Below are positions 16,143 through 22,500 of a DNA stretch of 22,509 bases, in pieces. The stretch spans positions 1 through 22,509 of the forward strand of contig JAZOAI010000025.1 of NCBI GenBank assembly GCA_045595365.1, read 5' to 3'. The notes under the pieces were generated by a model that was not told the DNA's origin, did no database searches, and was given only the letters and a program-made list of their open reading frames with translations. Each line of letters begins with the position of its first letter. Positions within the stretch are counted from its first letter, which is position 1. Source of the stretch: SIG480 sp045595365. Its GTDB lineage: Bacteria > Bacillota > Clostridia > Oscillospirales > JAAYXM01. A program made the translations under genes and the position numbers.

Positions 16143-16418
16143 ATGTTCGAGAAAGTACTTATCGGATATTTCATCTGGAACTTAATAGTTATGGCAATTT
16201 ACGGAGCAGATAAGTTCTTTGCAAAGGCGGGAACCTTTCGCATTCCGGAAAAAACGCTTATGTCGCTTGCTATAGTTTTCGGCGCGGCCGGGGCATGGGC
16301 CGGGATGCGTATCTTCCGCCATAAAACGCGGAAGCCGAGTTTTGCTTATGTTGTTCCAATCCTTGCTCTCATAAACCTTGCCGCCCTGTTTTTTATTTTG
16401 CAGGGTATTGACATATAA
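16143..16418 (+). CDS. DUF1294 family small membrane protein
   Basis: The 91-residue product has three hydrophobic segments (about 5-20, 38-55, 68-87) and the DUF1294 hallmarks: a D-K pair in GADKFFAK, RIPEKTL, GAAGAWAGMRIFRHKTRKPSF. Function of the family is unknown. GGAGAGGGG (16123-16131) lies upstream of ATG 16143, with a short GGGG-AAGG-CCCC hairpin (16128-16139) between it and the start. It is 66 nt from rluD and may end the long operon; the -35 of the thiT promoter lies within its last codons. Confidence 0.85.
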   Translation: MFEKVLIGYFIWNLIVMAIYGADKFFAKAGTFRIPEKTLMSLAIVFGAAGAWAGMRIFRHKTRKPSFAYVVPILALINLAALFFILQGIDI

Positions 16419-16436
16419 GGTCTCGTGCTGTATAAT
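16408..16436 (+). promoter_or_regulatory. Consensus sigmaA promoter for the TPP riboswitch-thiT unit
   Basis: TTGACA (16408-16413) and TATAAT (16431-16436) are perfect hexamers with the optimal 17-bp spacer. Transcription should start near 16443, just before the riboswitch aptamer. The -35 overlaps the last three codons of the DUF1294 gene. Confidence 0.9.
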
Positions 16437-16444
16437 GTAATCAC

Positions 16445-16541
16445 AACTTAATAGGGGAGCTGAGTTCATCTCGGCTGAGAGAGGGTAAGATGTGCCCGAA
16501 ACCCGTGAACCTGATGCGGATAATGCCGACGTAGGAAAAGC
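16445..16541 (+). ncRNA. TPP riboswitch (THI element)
   Basis: The thi-box signatures are visible: GGGGAGC at 16454-16460, the GAG/CTC stem of P3, GGCTGAGAGAGGG at 16473-16485, ACCCGTGAACCTGATGCGG at 16501-16519 and ATAATGCCGACGTAGGAAA at 16520-16538. These are the pyrimidine- and pyrophosphate-sensing parts of the thiamine pyrophosphate aptamer. It begins almost at the predicted transcription start and lies upstream of a terminator and the thiamine transporter gene, so high TPP should stop thiT expression. Confidence 0.95.
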
Positions 16542-16561
16542 TTTTCATTTTTGTTTTACGT

Positions 16562-16598
16562 AAAACACGTTTTGCATGCTCCGCAAGGCGTGTTTTTT
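16562..16598 (+). terminator. Riboswitch-controlled terminator before thiT
   Basis: AAAACACG (16562-16569) pairs with CGTGTTTT (16589-16596), with an inner TTGC/GCAA helix and a U-rich tail. The left arm is also part of a perfect palindrome GTTTTACGTAAAAC (16553-16566), so upstream GTTTTAC could hold the arm in an antiterminator. This gives transcriptional control by TPP. Confidence 0.85.
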
Positions 16599-16627
16599 GT
16601 TGTAAAAATGAAAAAGGAGAAACAAAA

Positions 16628-17179
16628 ATGGAAACTAAAACAAAAACAAAAAATATAACCTTGTGCGCAGTTATGATCGCCCTTGCGACAGTTTTGTCAC
16701 TCATCCCGGTGTATCAAGCGCCATACGGCGGAACGGTAACTCTCGGAAGTATGGTGCCGCTTGTTATGGTGTGTGCGATTATCAAGGATTTCAGGTGGAG
16801 TGCGCTTACTTGCTTTGCATATTCGCTCATCCAGATGATGATTGGCTTTACCGCGCCACCGACAGGAACGCTTCTTTATTTCATCGCCGTTGTGCTGCTT
16901 GATTATGTAATCGCATTTACGGTAATATCCCTCGCAAACCCGATTTCAAAGCTCATCAAAAACGAATTTATCGGGATTGCAGTCGGGGCATCGGTTGCGA
17001 TGATTGGAAGGTTTGTCTGCCATTTCTTTAGCGGAATTCTCATATGGGGAGTTTACGCGCCCGAGGGCCAGCCCGTGTGGCTGTATTCGATTCTCTATAA
17101 CGGCGGATATATGCTCCCAGAGCTTCTCATAACCGCTATCGCCTCCGTCGCAATATATGCAGCAATAAAAAAGAAATGA
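16628..17179 (+). CDS. thiT: Thiamine transporter ThiT (ECF S component)
   Basis: ThiT is the substrate-binding membrane subunit of a group II energy-coupling factor transporter for thiamine; it uses a shared EcfA-EcfA'-EcfT module encoded elsewhere, as no such genes are adjacent. The 183 residues show about six hydrophobic segments and the signatures YGGTVTLGSMVPL, GRFVCHFFSG and IWGVYAPEG, which contain the aromatic and polar residues of the thiamine pocket. AAGGAGA (16614-16620) precedes ATG 16628. The upstream TPP riboswitch independently supports thiamine as substrate. It is a single-gene unit with its own promoter and terminator. Confidence 0.95.
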   Translation: METKTKTKNITLCAVMIALATVLSLIPVYQAPYGGTVTLGSMVPLVMVCAIIKDFRWSALTCFAYSLIQMMIGFTAPPTGTLLYFIAVVLLDYVIAFTVISLANPISKLIKNEFIGIAVGASVAMIGRFVCHFFSGILIWGVYAPEGQPVWLYSILYNGGYMLPELLITAIASVAIYAAIKKK

Positions 17180-17199
17180 GCCAAGGCTCATTTCTTTTT
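17168..17199. terminator. Bidirectional terminator between thiT and sigG
   Basis: AAAAAGAAATGAGC (17168-17181) pairs perfectly with GCTCATTTCTTTTT (17186-17199) around a CAAG loop. T-runs exist on both strands after the stem, so it can end thiT (plus) and sigG (minus). The last codons and stop of thiT lie in the left arm. Confidence 0.9.
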
Positions 17200-17976
17200 C
17201 TATAGCTCCTGTTTTATTCTGTCTATCGCGCCCTTTTCAAGGCGGGAGACCTGCGCCTGGCTTATGCCGATTTCGTTTGCCACCTCGGTCTGGGTTTTCC
17301 CGTCGAAGAAACGGAGTGAGAGGATATGGCGCTCGCGCTCATTGAGCCGGGAGATAGCTTCTTTAAGCGCGATTTTCTCAAGCCAGTTGTCGTCTGTGTT
17401 TTTCGTGTCGCCAACCTGATCCATAACGCAGATTGTGTCGCCGCCGGAATCTGAATAAACCGGCTCATAGAGCGAGACGGGGTCCATAATCCCGTCAAGC
17501 GCAAAAACAATTTCCTCCGGTTTCATTTCCATAACCTTTGCAATTTCTTCAATGCTTGGCTCGCGCTGATTTTCGTTCGTAAGCGTTTCTTTAATCTGCA
17601 GAGCGCGGTATGCTGTGTCGCGCATCGAGCGGGAGACGCGGATTGCGCTGTTGTCGCGGAGATAACGCCGTATCTCTCCGATTACCATCGGAACCGCGTA
17701 GGTGGAGAGCCGAAGCCCGAGGGTAATGTCAAAGTTGTCAATTGCTTTTATAAGCCCTACGCATCCGACCTGAAACAGGTCATCAACTGATTCGCCGCGC
17801 CCTACAAAGCGCTGGATTACGCTGAGAACAAGCCTTAAGTTCCCTGATATAAGCTCGTCCCGCGCAGAGGTTTCGCCGCTTTTATAGCGGCGAAGGAGGT
17901 TGTTCGTTTCCTCTCCTGTAAGAACCTTGAGCTTGGACGTATTTACGCCGCAAATTTCTACTTTCCCGTGTATCAA
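17200..17976 (-). CDS. sigG: Sporulation sigma factor SigmaG
   Basis: SigmaG directs late forespore transcription after engulfment. The 258-residue product starts MIHGKVEICGVNTSKL, matching the Bacillus SigG N-terminus in length, then shows region 2 (NLRLVLSVIQRF, DLFQVGCVGLIKAIDNFD, TYAVPMVIGEIRRYLRD), region 3 and a region 4 helix-turn-helix (TQTEVANEIGISQAQVSRLEKGA). TTG 17976 is chosen because GGGAGGG (17990-17984) is 7 nt upstream; an in-frame ATG at 18012 would add 12 residues and overlaps a candidate promoter. The weak TTG start and a possible hidden ribosome binding site suggest tight translational limits. The residue equivalent to Bacillus SigG N45 is serine (S44). It lies 78 bp after sigE. 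Confidence 0.94.
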   Translation of the reverse strand: MIHGKVEICGVNTSKLKVLTGEETNNLLRRYKSGETSARDELISGNLRLVLSVIQRFVGRGESVDDLFQVGCVGLIKAIDNFDITLGLRLSTYAVPMVIGEIRRYLRDNSAIRVSRSMRDTAYRALQIKETLTNENQREPSIEEIAKVMEMKPEEIVFALDGIMDPVSLYEPVYSDSGGDTICVMDQVGDTKNTDDNWLEKIALKEAISRLNERERHILSLRFFDGKTQTEVANEIGISQAQVSRLEKGAIDRIKQEL

Positions 17977-17980
17977 ATAT

Positions 17981-18030
17981 AAACCCTCCCAAAGCACAAT
18001 GACTGTTATCATTATTGCCTCGGGAGGTTT
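17981..18030 (-). promoter_or_regulatory. sigG leader hairpin that can sequester the ribosome binding site
   Basis: On the minus strand CCTCCC (18027-18022) is complementary to the sigG Shine-Dalgarno GGGAGG (17990-17985), extendable by three A-T pairs over a bulged G. Inside the loop AATGA (18013-18009) pairs with TCATT (18002-17998). Only RNA that starts upstream of 18027, such as read-through from spoIIGA-sigE, contains both arms. Confidence 0.55.
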
Positions 18031-18039
18031 TTTTAATTC
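18010..18039 (-). promoter_or_regulatory. Candidate sigmaF/sigmaG promoter for sigG
   Basis: GGCAATAATG (18019-18010, minus) fits the sigmaF -10 consensus GGHnAnnHTR, and GAATT (18039-18035) lies 15 bp upstream, fitting four of five bases of the sigmaG-type -35. Start of transcription would be near 18003, about 27 nt before the start codon. Confidence 0.5.
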
Positions 18040-18054
18040 AGCTAAAATGCAATA

Positions 18055-18762
18055 TCACAAAAGTCGGAGTATTTCGCTTTTGAGTCTTGAAATAATCCTT
18101 TTTTCGAGACGGGAGATATATGACTGGGAGATGCCGAGAATATCAGCCACCTCTTTCTGGGTTCGCTCGCGCTCTCCACCTATTCCAAAACGCATTTTTA
18201 TTATCGTCTGCTCCTTTGGAGGGAGAGAGAAAAGTGCGGTCATAAGAAGCTCGCGCTCCGTTTCATCTTCAATCGGGCGCATAACGCTGTCAGGTTCTGT
18301 TCCGAGAATGTCGGAGAGTAACAGCTCGTTGCCGTCCCAATCCGTGTTTAGCGGTTCATCAAAAGAAATCTCGGATTTTTGTGATGAGCTTTTTCTCAGA
18401 TACATCAGAATTTCGTTTTCGATACATCGCGATGCATATGTAGCAAGCTTGATTTTCTTTTCGGGTTTATATGTGTTAATTGATTTAATAAGCCCTATCG
18501 TGCCGATTGATATAAGGTCTTCAATGCCGACACCCGTGTTTTCAAAACGGCGCGCGATATAGACTACAAGCCTTAGGTTGTGTTCGGTAAGCGTTCTTCT
18601 CACATTGTCCGAGTCCGAATCAAGACGCGACATCAGATATTCCTCTTCTTCGCTTGTCAATGGCGGAGGGAGAGTGTCGCTCCCGCAGATATACATAACC
18701 GCCGCGGGCGAGATAATTCCGAGCTTTGAAAGTAATTTCAAGAGAGAAAGCCTGAGATTCAT
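18055..18762 (-). CDS. sigE: Sporulation sigma factor SigmaE precursor
   Basis: SigmaE is the first mother-cell sigma factor, made as an inactive membrane-bound precursor. The 235-residue product has the hydrophobic/basic pro-sequence (residues 1 to about 23) followed by YICGSDTLPPPL, which aligns with the mature N-terminus of Bacillus SigE; cleavage is predicted near M23-Y24 by SpoIIGA. Region 2 (NLRLVVYIARRFENTGVGIEDLI, cut here as NLRLVVYIARRFENTG) and region 4 (TQKEVADILGISQSYISRLEKR) are complete. ATG 18762 has AAAGGAGG (18776-18769) at 6 nt; ATG 18768 directly abuts that site and is unlikely. The spoIIGA stop overlaps this ribosome binding site, so the two genes are translationally coupled. 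Confidence 0.94.
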   Translation of the reverse strand: MNLRLSLLKLLSKLGIISPAAVMYICGSDTLPPPLTSEEEEYLMSRLDSDSDNVRRTLTEHNLRLVVYIARRFENTGVGIEDLISIGTIGLIKSINTYKPEKKIKLATYASRCIENEILMYLRKSSSQKSEISFDEPLNTDWDGNELLLSDILGTEPDSVMRPIEDETERELLMTALFSLPPKEQTIIKMRFGIGGERERTQKEVADILGISQSYISRLEKRIISRLKSEILRLL

Positions 18763-18774
18763 ATACATCCTCCT

Positions 18775-19626
18775 TTATATAAGCGCGACATATCCGCTCC
18801 CGTCGGATACGGGGATTTCAGATATGGCGCAGAGAGCATTTTTCGAGAGTTTGTCATCTATATATACCGCTTCGGGGTGATATGCAAGAAGAAGAGAAAA
18901 AGAAATGCCGACGGTTTTATAGGGGATAAGCTTAAAACCGGGGAAGTCTGCGAGCTTATCAAGAATGAGAGAGAATGGGGAAGTGCGTTGGGCTTTGAGA
19001 ATCACCACTGCCTCTGGCGGGAGAATATTTTCGAGCGAGTCAAGGTCAGAAATGAGAACTCTGCCGTTTGTAGAGGGGTCAAGAAGCGAATTTCCCGTAT
19101 CAAGGAGAGTGGGAAGTTTGACTTCGTTTCCGAGATTTTTAACAGTAACCATGCAGACCTTTTTTGATGCTGTGCCGCCTCTTCTCGAAAAGATAATATG
19201 GAGAAGGATAAAAGACAAAAAGGCGGAAACGGCAAGTGCGGGAAGAGAGAGGTGTATGTAGTAAATTCCGCCGCTTATCTCCCCAAAAGCGCCCGGGGCA
19301 ATAAACGATGCGAGAAAACTGACCCCGCCAAGCAGCAGAGATGCCGCGAGAAAGGTGAGATGCGCTTTAAAAAAGCTATGAGTTCCGAAAGCAATTAAAA
19401 CCATCAGAAGCGAAAAGACAAGCTTCCCGGTGAGTGACATCAGAAAAGAAAGCCTTGGTAGAAAAACAAGGACTGCATACAGCGCGCCGAGAAACGAGGA
19501 GAGAAGAAGGCGGATTCTTGAAAAGGGAAGGGAAGCTATGCTTGAAACTGAGAATAAAAGGAGATAATTTATAATAAAATTTATTACAAAAAGAACATCT
19601 GCATAGATGGTTTTTTCCACACACAT
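18775..19626 (-). CDS. spoIIGA: Sigma-E processing peptidase SpoIIGA
   Basis: SpoIIGA is the membrane-embedded aspartic protease that cleaves pro-SigmaE in response to a forespore signal (SpoIIR). The 283-residue product has an N-terminal half of about five membrane segments (residues 8-147) and a C-terminal protease domain with LLDTGNSLLDP, D176 being the catalytic aspartate of the retroviral-like DTGN motif. ATG 19626 is chosen because AGGGAGA (19638-19632) is 5 nt upstream; ATG 19641 would lie before that site. The gene directly precedes its substrate gene sigE, and both are likely co-transcribed from a promoter in the 59-bp gap to the divergent gene. Confidence 0.93.
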   Translation of the reverse strand: MCVEKTIYADVLFVINFIINYLLLFSVSSIASLPFSRIRLLLSSFLGALYAVLVFLPRLSFLMSLTGKLVFSLLMVLIAFGTHSFFKAHLTFLAASLLLGGVSFLASFIAPGAFGEISGGIYYIHLSLPALAVSAFLSFILLHIIFSRRGGTASKKVCMVTVKNLGNEVKLPTLLDTGNSLLDPSTNGRVLISDLDSLENILPPEAVVILKAQRTSPFSLILDKLADFPGFKLIPYKTVGISFSLLLAYHPEAVYIDDKLSKNALCAISEIPVSDGSGYVALI

Positions 19627-19659
19627 ATCATCTCCCTGCATTTAGTTTCCTGTTTAATA

Positions 19660-19692
19660 ATTTTATACGATGGAGGGTGTAAAAAATGTCTA
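19660..19692 (-). promoter_or_regulatory. Candidate spoIIGA promoter with long spacer
   Basis: On the minus strand TAGACA (19692-19687) is a 5/6 match to a -35. TATAAA (19667-19662) or TAAAAT (19665-19660) is a 5/6 match to a -10, giving 19 or 21 bp spacing. The Bacillus spoIIG promoter also has an over-long spacer and needs Spo0A. No good Spo0A box was found just upstream. The -35 overlaps the start codon of the divergent gene. Confidence 0.4.
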
Positions 19693-20177
19693 ATGCTGAA
19701 GGAGAAAAAAATCTTCAAAAGAAAGTTTTTTTTGCGATAGGGCTTTTCTTTGTGATAATACTCGCGGTTGTTTTTGTGGCCACTACCGCGCAAAAAAGAG
19801 AAATTCTTGTTGAAAATGAAGAAAAAGAAGATGAAAAATCCGAAATTTCGGAGTGTGAGCCATTTTCACTTCCGCTCTCAGCGCTTGAAATAAAATACAG
19901 TGGGGGAGATGAGCTGTCTTTTTCTGCAAAAATTTCAAAAAAAGAATTAATTGAGTATGCAGAAGAAAGGGGGCTCGGGATTTCGTCTGTCGCCCCGCTT
20001 CTTCCCGAAGACATTTCGATTTCGTGTACCTGTGAAGCTAGAGTTAACCGCGAGGGGAAATATGCAGTTTTGAAGATTCTGGAAGCGACTGTCAACGGAT
20101 TTTCAATTCCGGAGAAACTTTTGTCGGATATAGGGGAAATCAACCTTGATTTTGAACGCTCTTTAGTCTATAATTGA
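19686..20177 (+). CDS. Membrane-anchored protein of unknown function
   Basis: The 163-residue product is not recognised. It has a short charged cytoplasmic start, one membrane segment (about residues 15-33, VFFAIGLFFVIILAVVFVA), a Glu/Lys-rich stretch (38-54), and an outer domain of about 105 residues with alternating beta-like segments that ends AVLKILEATVNGFSIPEKLL and a short tail. The C-terminal pattern is faintly like YpmS/DUF2140 proteins, but this is a weak impression. GGAGGGTG (19672-19679) precedes ATG 19686. It is divergent from spoIIGA, sharing a 59-bp gap, and 22 nt before the hydratase gene. No clear promoter of its own was found. Confidence 0.7.
   Translation: MSNAEGEKNLQKKVFFAIGLFFVIILAVVFVATTAQKREILVENEEKEDEKSEISECEPFSLPLSALEIKYSGGDELSFSAKISKKELIEYAEERGLGISSVAPLLPEDISISCTCEARVNREGKYAVLKILEATVNGFSIPEKLLSDIGEINLDFERSLVYN
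20146..20174 (+). promoter_or_regulatory. SigmaA-like promoter for the hydratase gene
   Basis: TTGATT (20146-20151) and a perfect TATAAT (20169-20174) are separated by 17 bp. The element overlaps the 3' end of the upstream gene, with expected start near 20181 and ribosome binding site AAAGGG at 20184-20189, so the leader would be very short. Confidence 0.55.
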
Positions 20178-20199
20178 ATGTAGAAAGGGTGTTTTAGAA

Positions 20200-22446
20200 A
20201 TGGTTTCAGTAATAAAAAACGGCGTCTACTATAAAGACGGCTGTCTGCTTTCCATAAAGGATGCAAGCGCCTTCGGGCTTGAAGCTCCGAATAAGGCAAA
20301 AAAGAAAACGATGGCGTATTCGATTCTCGAGGCACATAATACCTCGGGGAGTATGGACTCGCTTGCTATTAAGTTTGATGCTATGGCGTCTCACGACATT
20401 ACCTACGTCGGAATCATCCAGACGGCGCGTGCATCGGGCCTTGAAAAATTTCCGCTTCCGTATGTGCTTACAAACTGCCACAACAGCCTTTGTGCTGTTG
20501 GCGGAACAATAAACGAGGATGACCACGTCTTCGGCCTCTCTGCCGCAAAACGCTATGGCGGCGAGTTTGTCCCCGCTCATCAGGCGGTTATTCACCAGTA
20601 TATGCGAGAGAGATATGCAGGCTGCGGGAAGATGATTCTCGCTTCCGACTCGCATACCCGCTACGGCGCACTCGGTTCAATCTCCATCGGTGAGGGTGGG
20701 CCTGAGCTTGCGCGCCAGCTTCTTTCGAAAACATATAACATAGCATACCCCGAAGTCGTCTGCGTTTACCTGGAAGGCGCGCCGAGGCCCGGCGTCGGCC
20801 CTCAGGATATTGCGATTGCCATTATTGGCGAAGTCTTCCGTGACGGCGCAGTCAAGAACAAGATTATGGAGTTTGTCGGCCCGGGTATATCCAGCCTCAG
20901 TATGGATTTCCGAAACGGCATTGACGTTATGACAACAGAAACCTCCTGCCTCTCCTCAATCTGGGAGACGGACAAGACCGTTTGCGACTTTTTGACAGCG
21001 CACGGTAGAGCCGAGGATTATAAACCTCTCCATCCGGACAGCGGCGCATACTACGACTCTGCAGTTTGCGTAAACCTCTCAAAAATCGAACCGATGATTG
21101 CGCTTCCTTTCCACCCGTCAAATGCATATAAGATTTCAGAACTCAAGGCAAACCTCCCCGATATTCTCGCAAAGGTTGACGCTGATGCGAAGGAAATGCT
21201 CGGCATTGATGATAAGAAGGTTTCGCTTCTCAACAAGATTCGTGACGGCGAGCTTTATGTTGACCAGGGCTTTGTCGGTGGCTGCTCCGGCGGTCTTTTC
21301 CAGAACATCCGCCGTGTCCGCGACATCTTGAAGGGGAGCTCAACGGGCGATGACAGCTTCTGGCTCTCAGTTTATCCCGCAAGCTCGCCGATGTCCATGG
21401 AGCTCATGCGTGACGGCACGCTTTCTGACCTCACAGCTGCAGGCGTCAGCATCCGCTCATGCTTCTGTGGCCCGTGCTTTGGCGCAGGCGATGTTCCTGC
21501 AAACGGTGCGCTCTCAATCCGCCACGCAACACGTAACTTCCCGAACAGAGAAGGCTCAAAGCCGGGGGATGGCCAGATTTCATACGTTGCACTTATGGAT
21601 GCGCGCTCTATCGCGGCTACCGCGAAGAACGGCGGCAAGCTCACCTCTGCATTCGAGCTTGACAATATCCCGCTTGATGCGCAGGACGAAAAATATGCTT
21701 TCGACCCGACTCCGTATGCGAGCAGAATTTATTACGGCGTCGGAAAGCCAAATCCGGAAGAGTCGCTTAAGTTCGGCCCGAATATTGCTGACTGGCCGAA
21801 GATGATAGGGATGACGGAAAATCTCCTCATTTCTGTCGCGAGCGCAATTTATGACCCCGTAACAACTACGGACGAGCTCATCCCTTCGGGAGAAACCTCG
21901 TCTTATCGCTCAAACCCCATTAAGCTTGCGTCGTTTGCACTTTCGAGGAAAGACCCTGCTTATGTTGGCCGCGCAAAAGATGTTTATGAAAAAGAGCTTG
22001 CCCGCCGCGAAGGCGACAAGCGCGCGTTTGATGCATTCAATGTCCCCGGGATAGACCTTTCAAAAACGTCTGTCGGAACTGCAGTGTTTGCCCTAAAACC
22101 CGGTGACGGGTCAGCTCGTGAGCAGGCGGGTTCCTGCCAGAGAGTTCTCGGCGGCGTTGCAAACATCGCCCGCGAATATGCAACAAAGCGTTACCGTTCA
22201 AACGTTGTAAACTGGGGTATGCTCCCGTTTATTCTCGACGATGCGGACAATTCCGGTATCGCGGCAGGTGACCTCATCTATATCGAGGGCATTCGCGACA
22301 TTCTTCTCGGAGAAGCTGAGGAAGTTTCTGCAAAGCTCATTAAAAACGGAAACACTTCCGATATTGTCCTGAGGCTTCCCGCGCTCACCCGCGAGGAAAG
22401 GGATATAATCCTCTCAGGCTGCCTTATAAACTACTATTCAAAGTAA
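20200..22446 (+). CDS. Aconitase-superfamily hydratase
   Basis: The 748-residue product is a complete aconitase-type iron-sulfur hydro-lyase. Cluster ligands are C362 (VGGCSGG) and C423/C426 (CGPC); substrate and catalytic motifs include VIHQ, SDSHTRYGALG, TRNFPNREG, S638-A-R-E and the swivel-domain RSNVVNWGMLPF. In aconitase the third motif is S-S-R-E, so the second serine is alanine here. It lacks the length and sequence of AcnB and differs from AcnA/IPMI; it resembles the YbhJ-like hydratases annotated only as hydratase in clostridia and E. coli. The true substrate is unknown; citrate/isocitrate is possible but not shown. It has its own promoter and terminator, and lies next to, but apart from, the sporulation genes. 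Confidence 0.88.
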   Translation: MVSVIKNGVYYKDGCLLSIKDASAFGLEAPNKAKKKTMAYSILEAHNTSGSMDSLAIKFDAMASHDITYVGIIQTARASGLEKFPLPYVLTNCHNSLCAVGGTINEDDHVFGLSAAKRYGGEFVPAHQAVIHQYMRERYAGCGKMILASDSHTRYGALGSISIGEGGPELARQLLSKTYNIAYPEVVCVYLEGAPRPGVGPQDIAIAIIGEVFRDGAVKNKIMEFVGPGISSLSMDFRNGIDVMTTETSCLSSIWETDKTVCDFLTAHGRAEDYKPLHPDSGAYYDSAVCVNLSKIEPMIALPFHPSNAYKISELKANLPDILAKVDADAKEMLGIDDKKVSLLNKIRDGELYVDQGFVGGCSGGLFQNIRRVRDILKGSSTGDDSFWLSVYPASSPMSMELMRDGTLSDLTAAGVSIRSCFCGPCFGAGDVPANGALSIRHATRNFPNREGSKPGDGQISYVALMDARSIAATAKNGGKLTSAFELDNIPLDAQDEKYAFDPTPYASRIYYGVGKPNPEESLKFGPNIADWPKMIGMTENLLISVASAIYDPVTTTDELIPSGETSSYRSNPIKLASFALSRKDPAYVGRAKDVYEKELARREGDKRAFDAFNVPGIDLSKTSVGTAVFALKPGDGSAREQAGSCQRVLGGVANIAREYATKRYRSNVVNWGMLPFILDDADNSGIAAGDLIYIEGIRDILLGEAEEVSAKLIKNGNTSDIVLRLPALTREERDIILSGCLINYYSK

Positions 22447-22450
22447 ATAG

Positions 22451-22500
22451 GAAAGAAAACCGCCCGCAGACATCCTCTGGGGGGGGGTGTTTCTTTTTTT
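22451..22500 (+). terminator. Intrinsic terminator after the hydratase gene
   Basis: GAAAGAAAACCGCCC pairs imperfectly with GGGGGGTGTTTCTTT and is followed by a T-run to the window end. The right arm includes nine consecutive G residues (22479-22487), a place where base calls may be unsure. Confidence 0.75.

Noticed and set aside
18010..18040. Plus-strand terminator formed by the GGGAGG arm and following T7
   Set aside because: No plus-strand gene lies upstream there (sigG is on the minus strand), so the T-run is better explained as the promoter spacer/leader of sigG read on the minus strand.
22479..22487. Run of nine G residues as a special element
   Set aside because: It is part of the terminator stem and homopolymers are prone to base-calling error; no other role can be supported.
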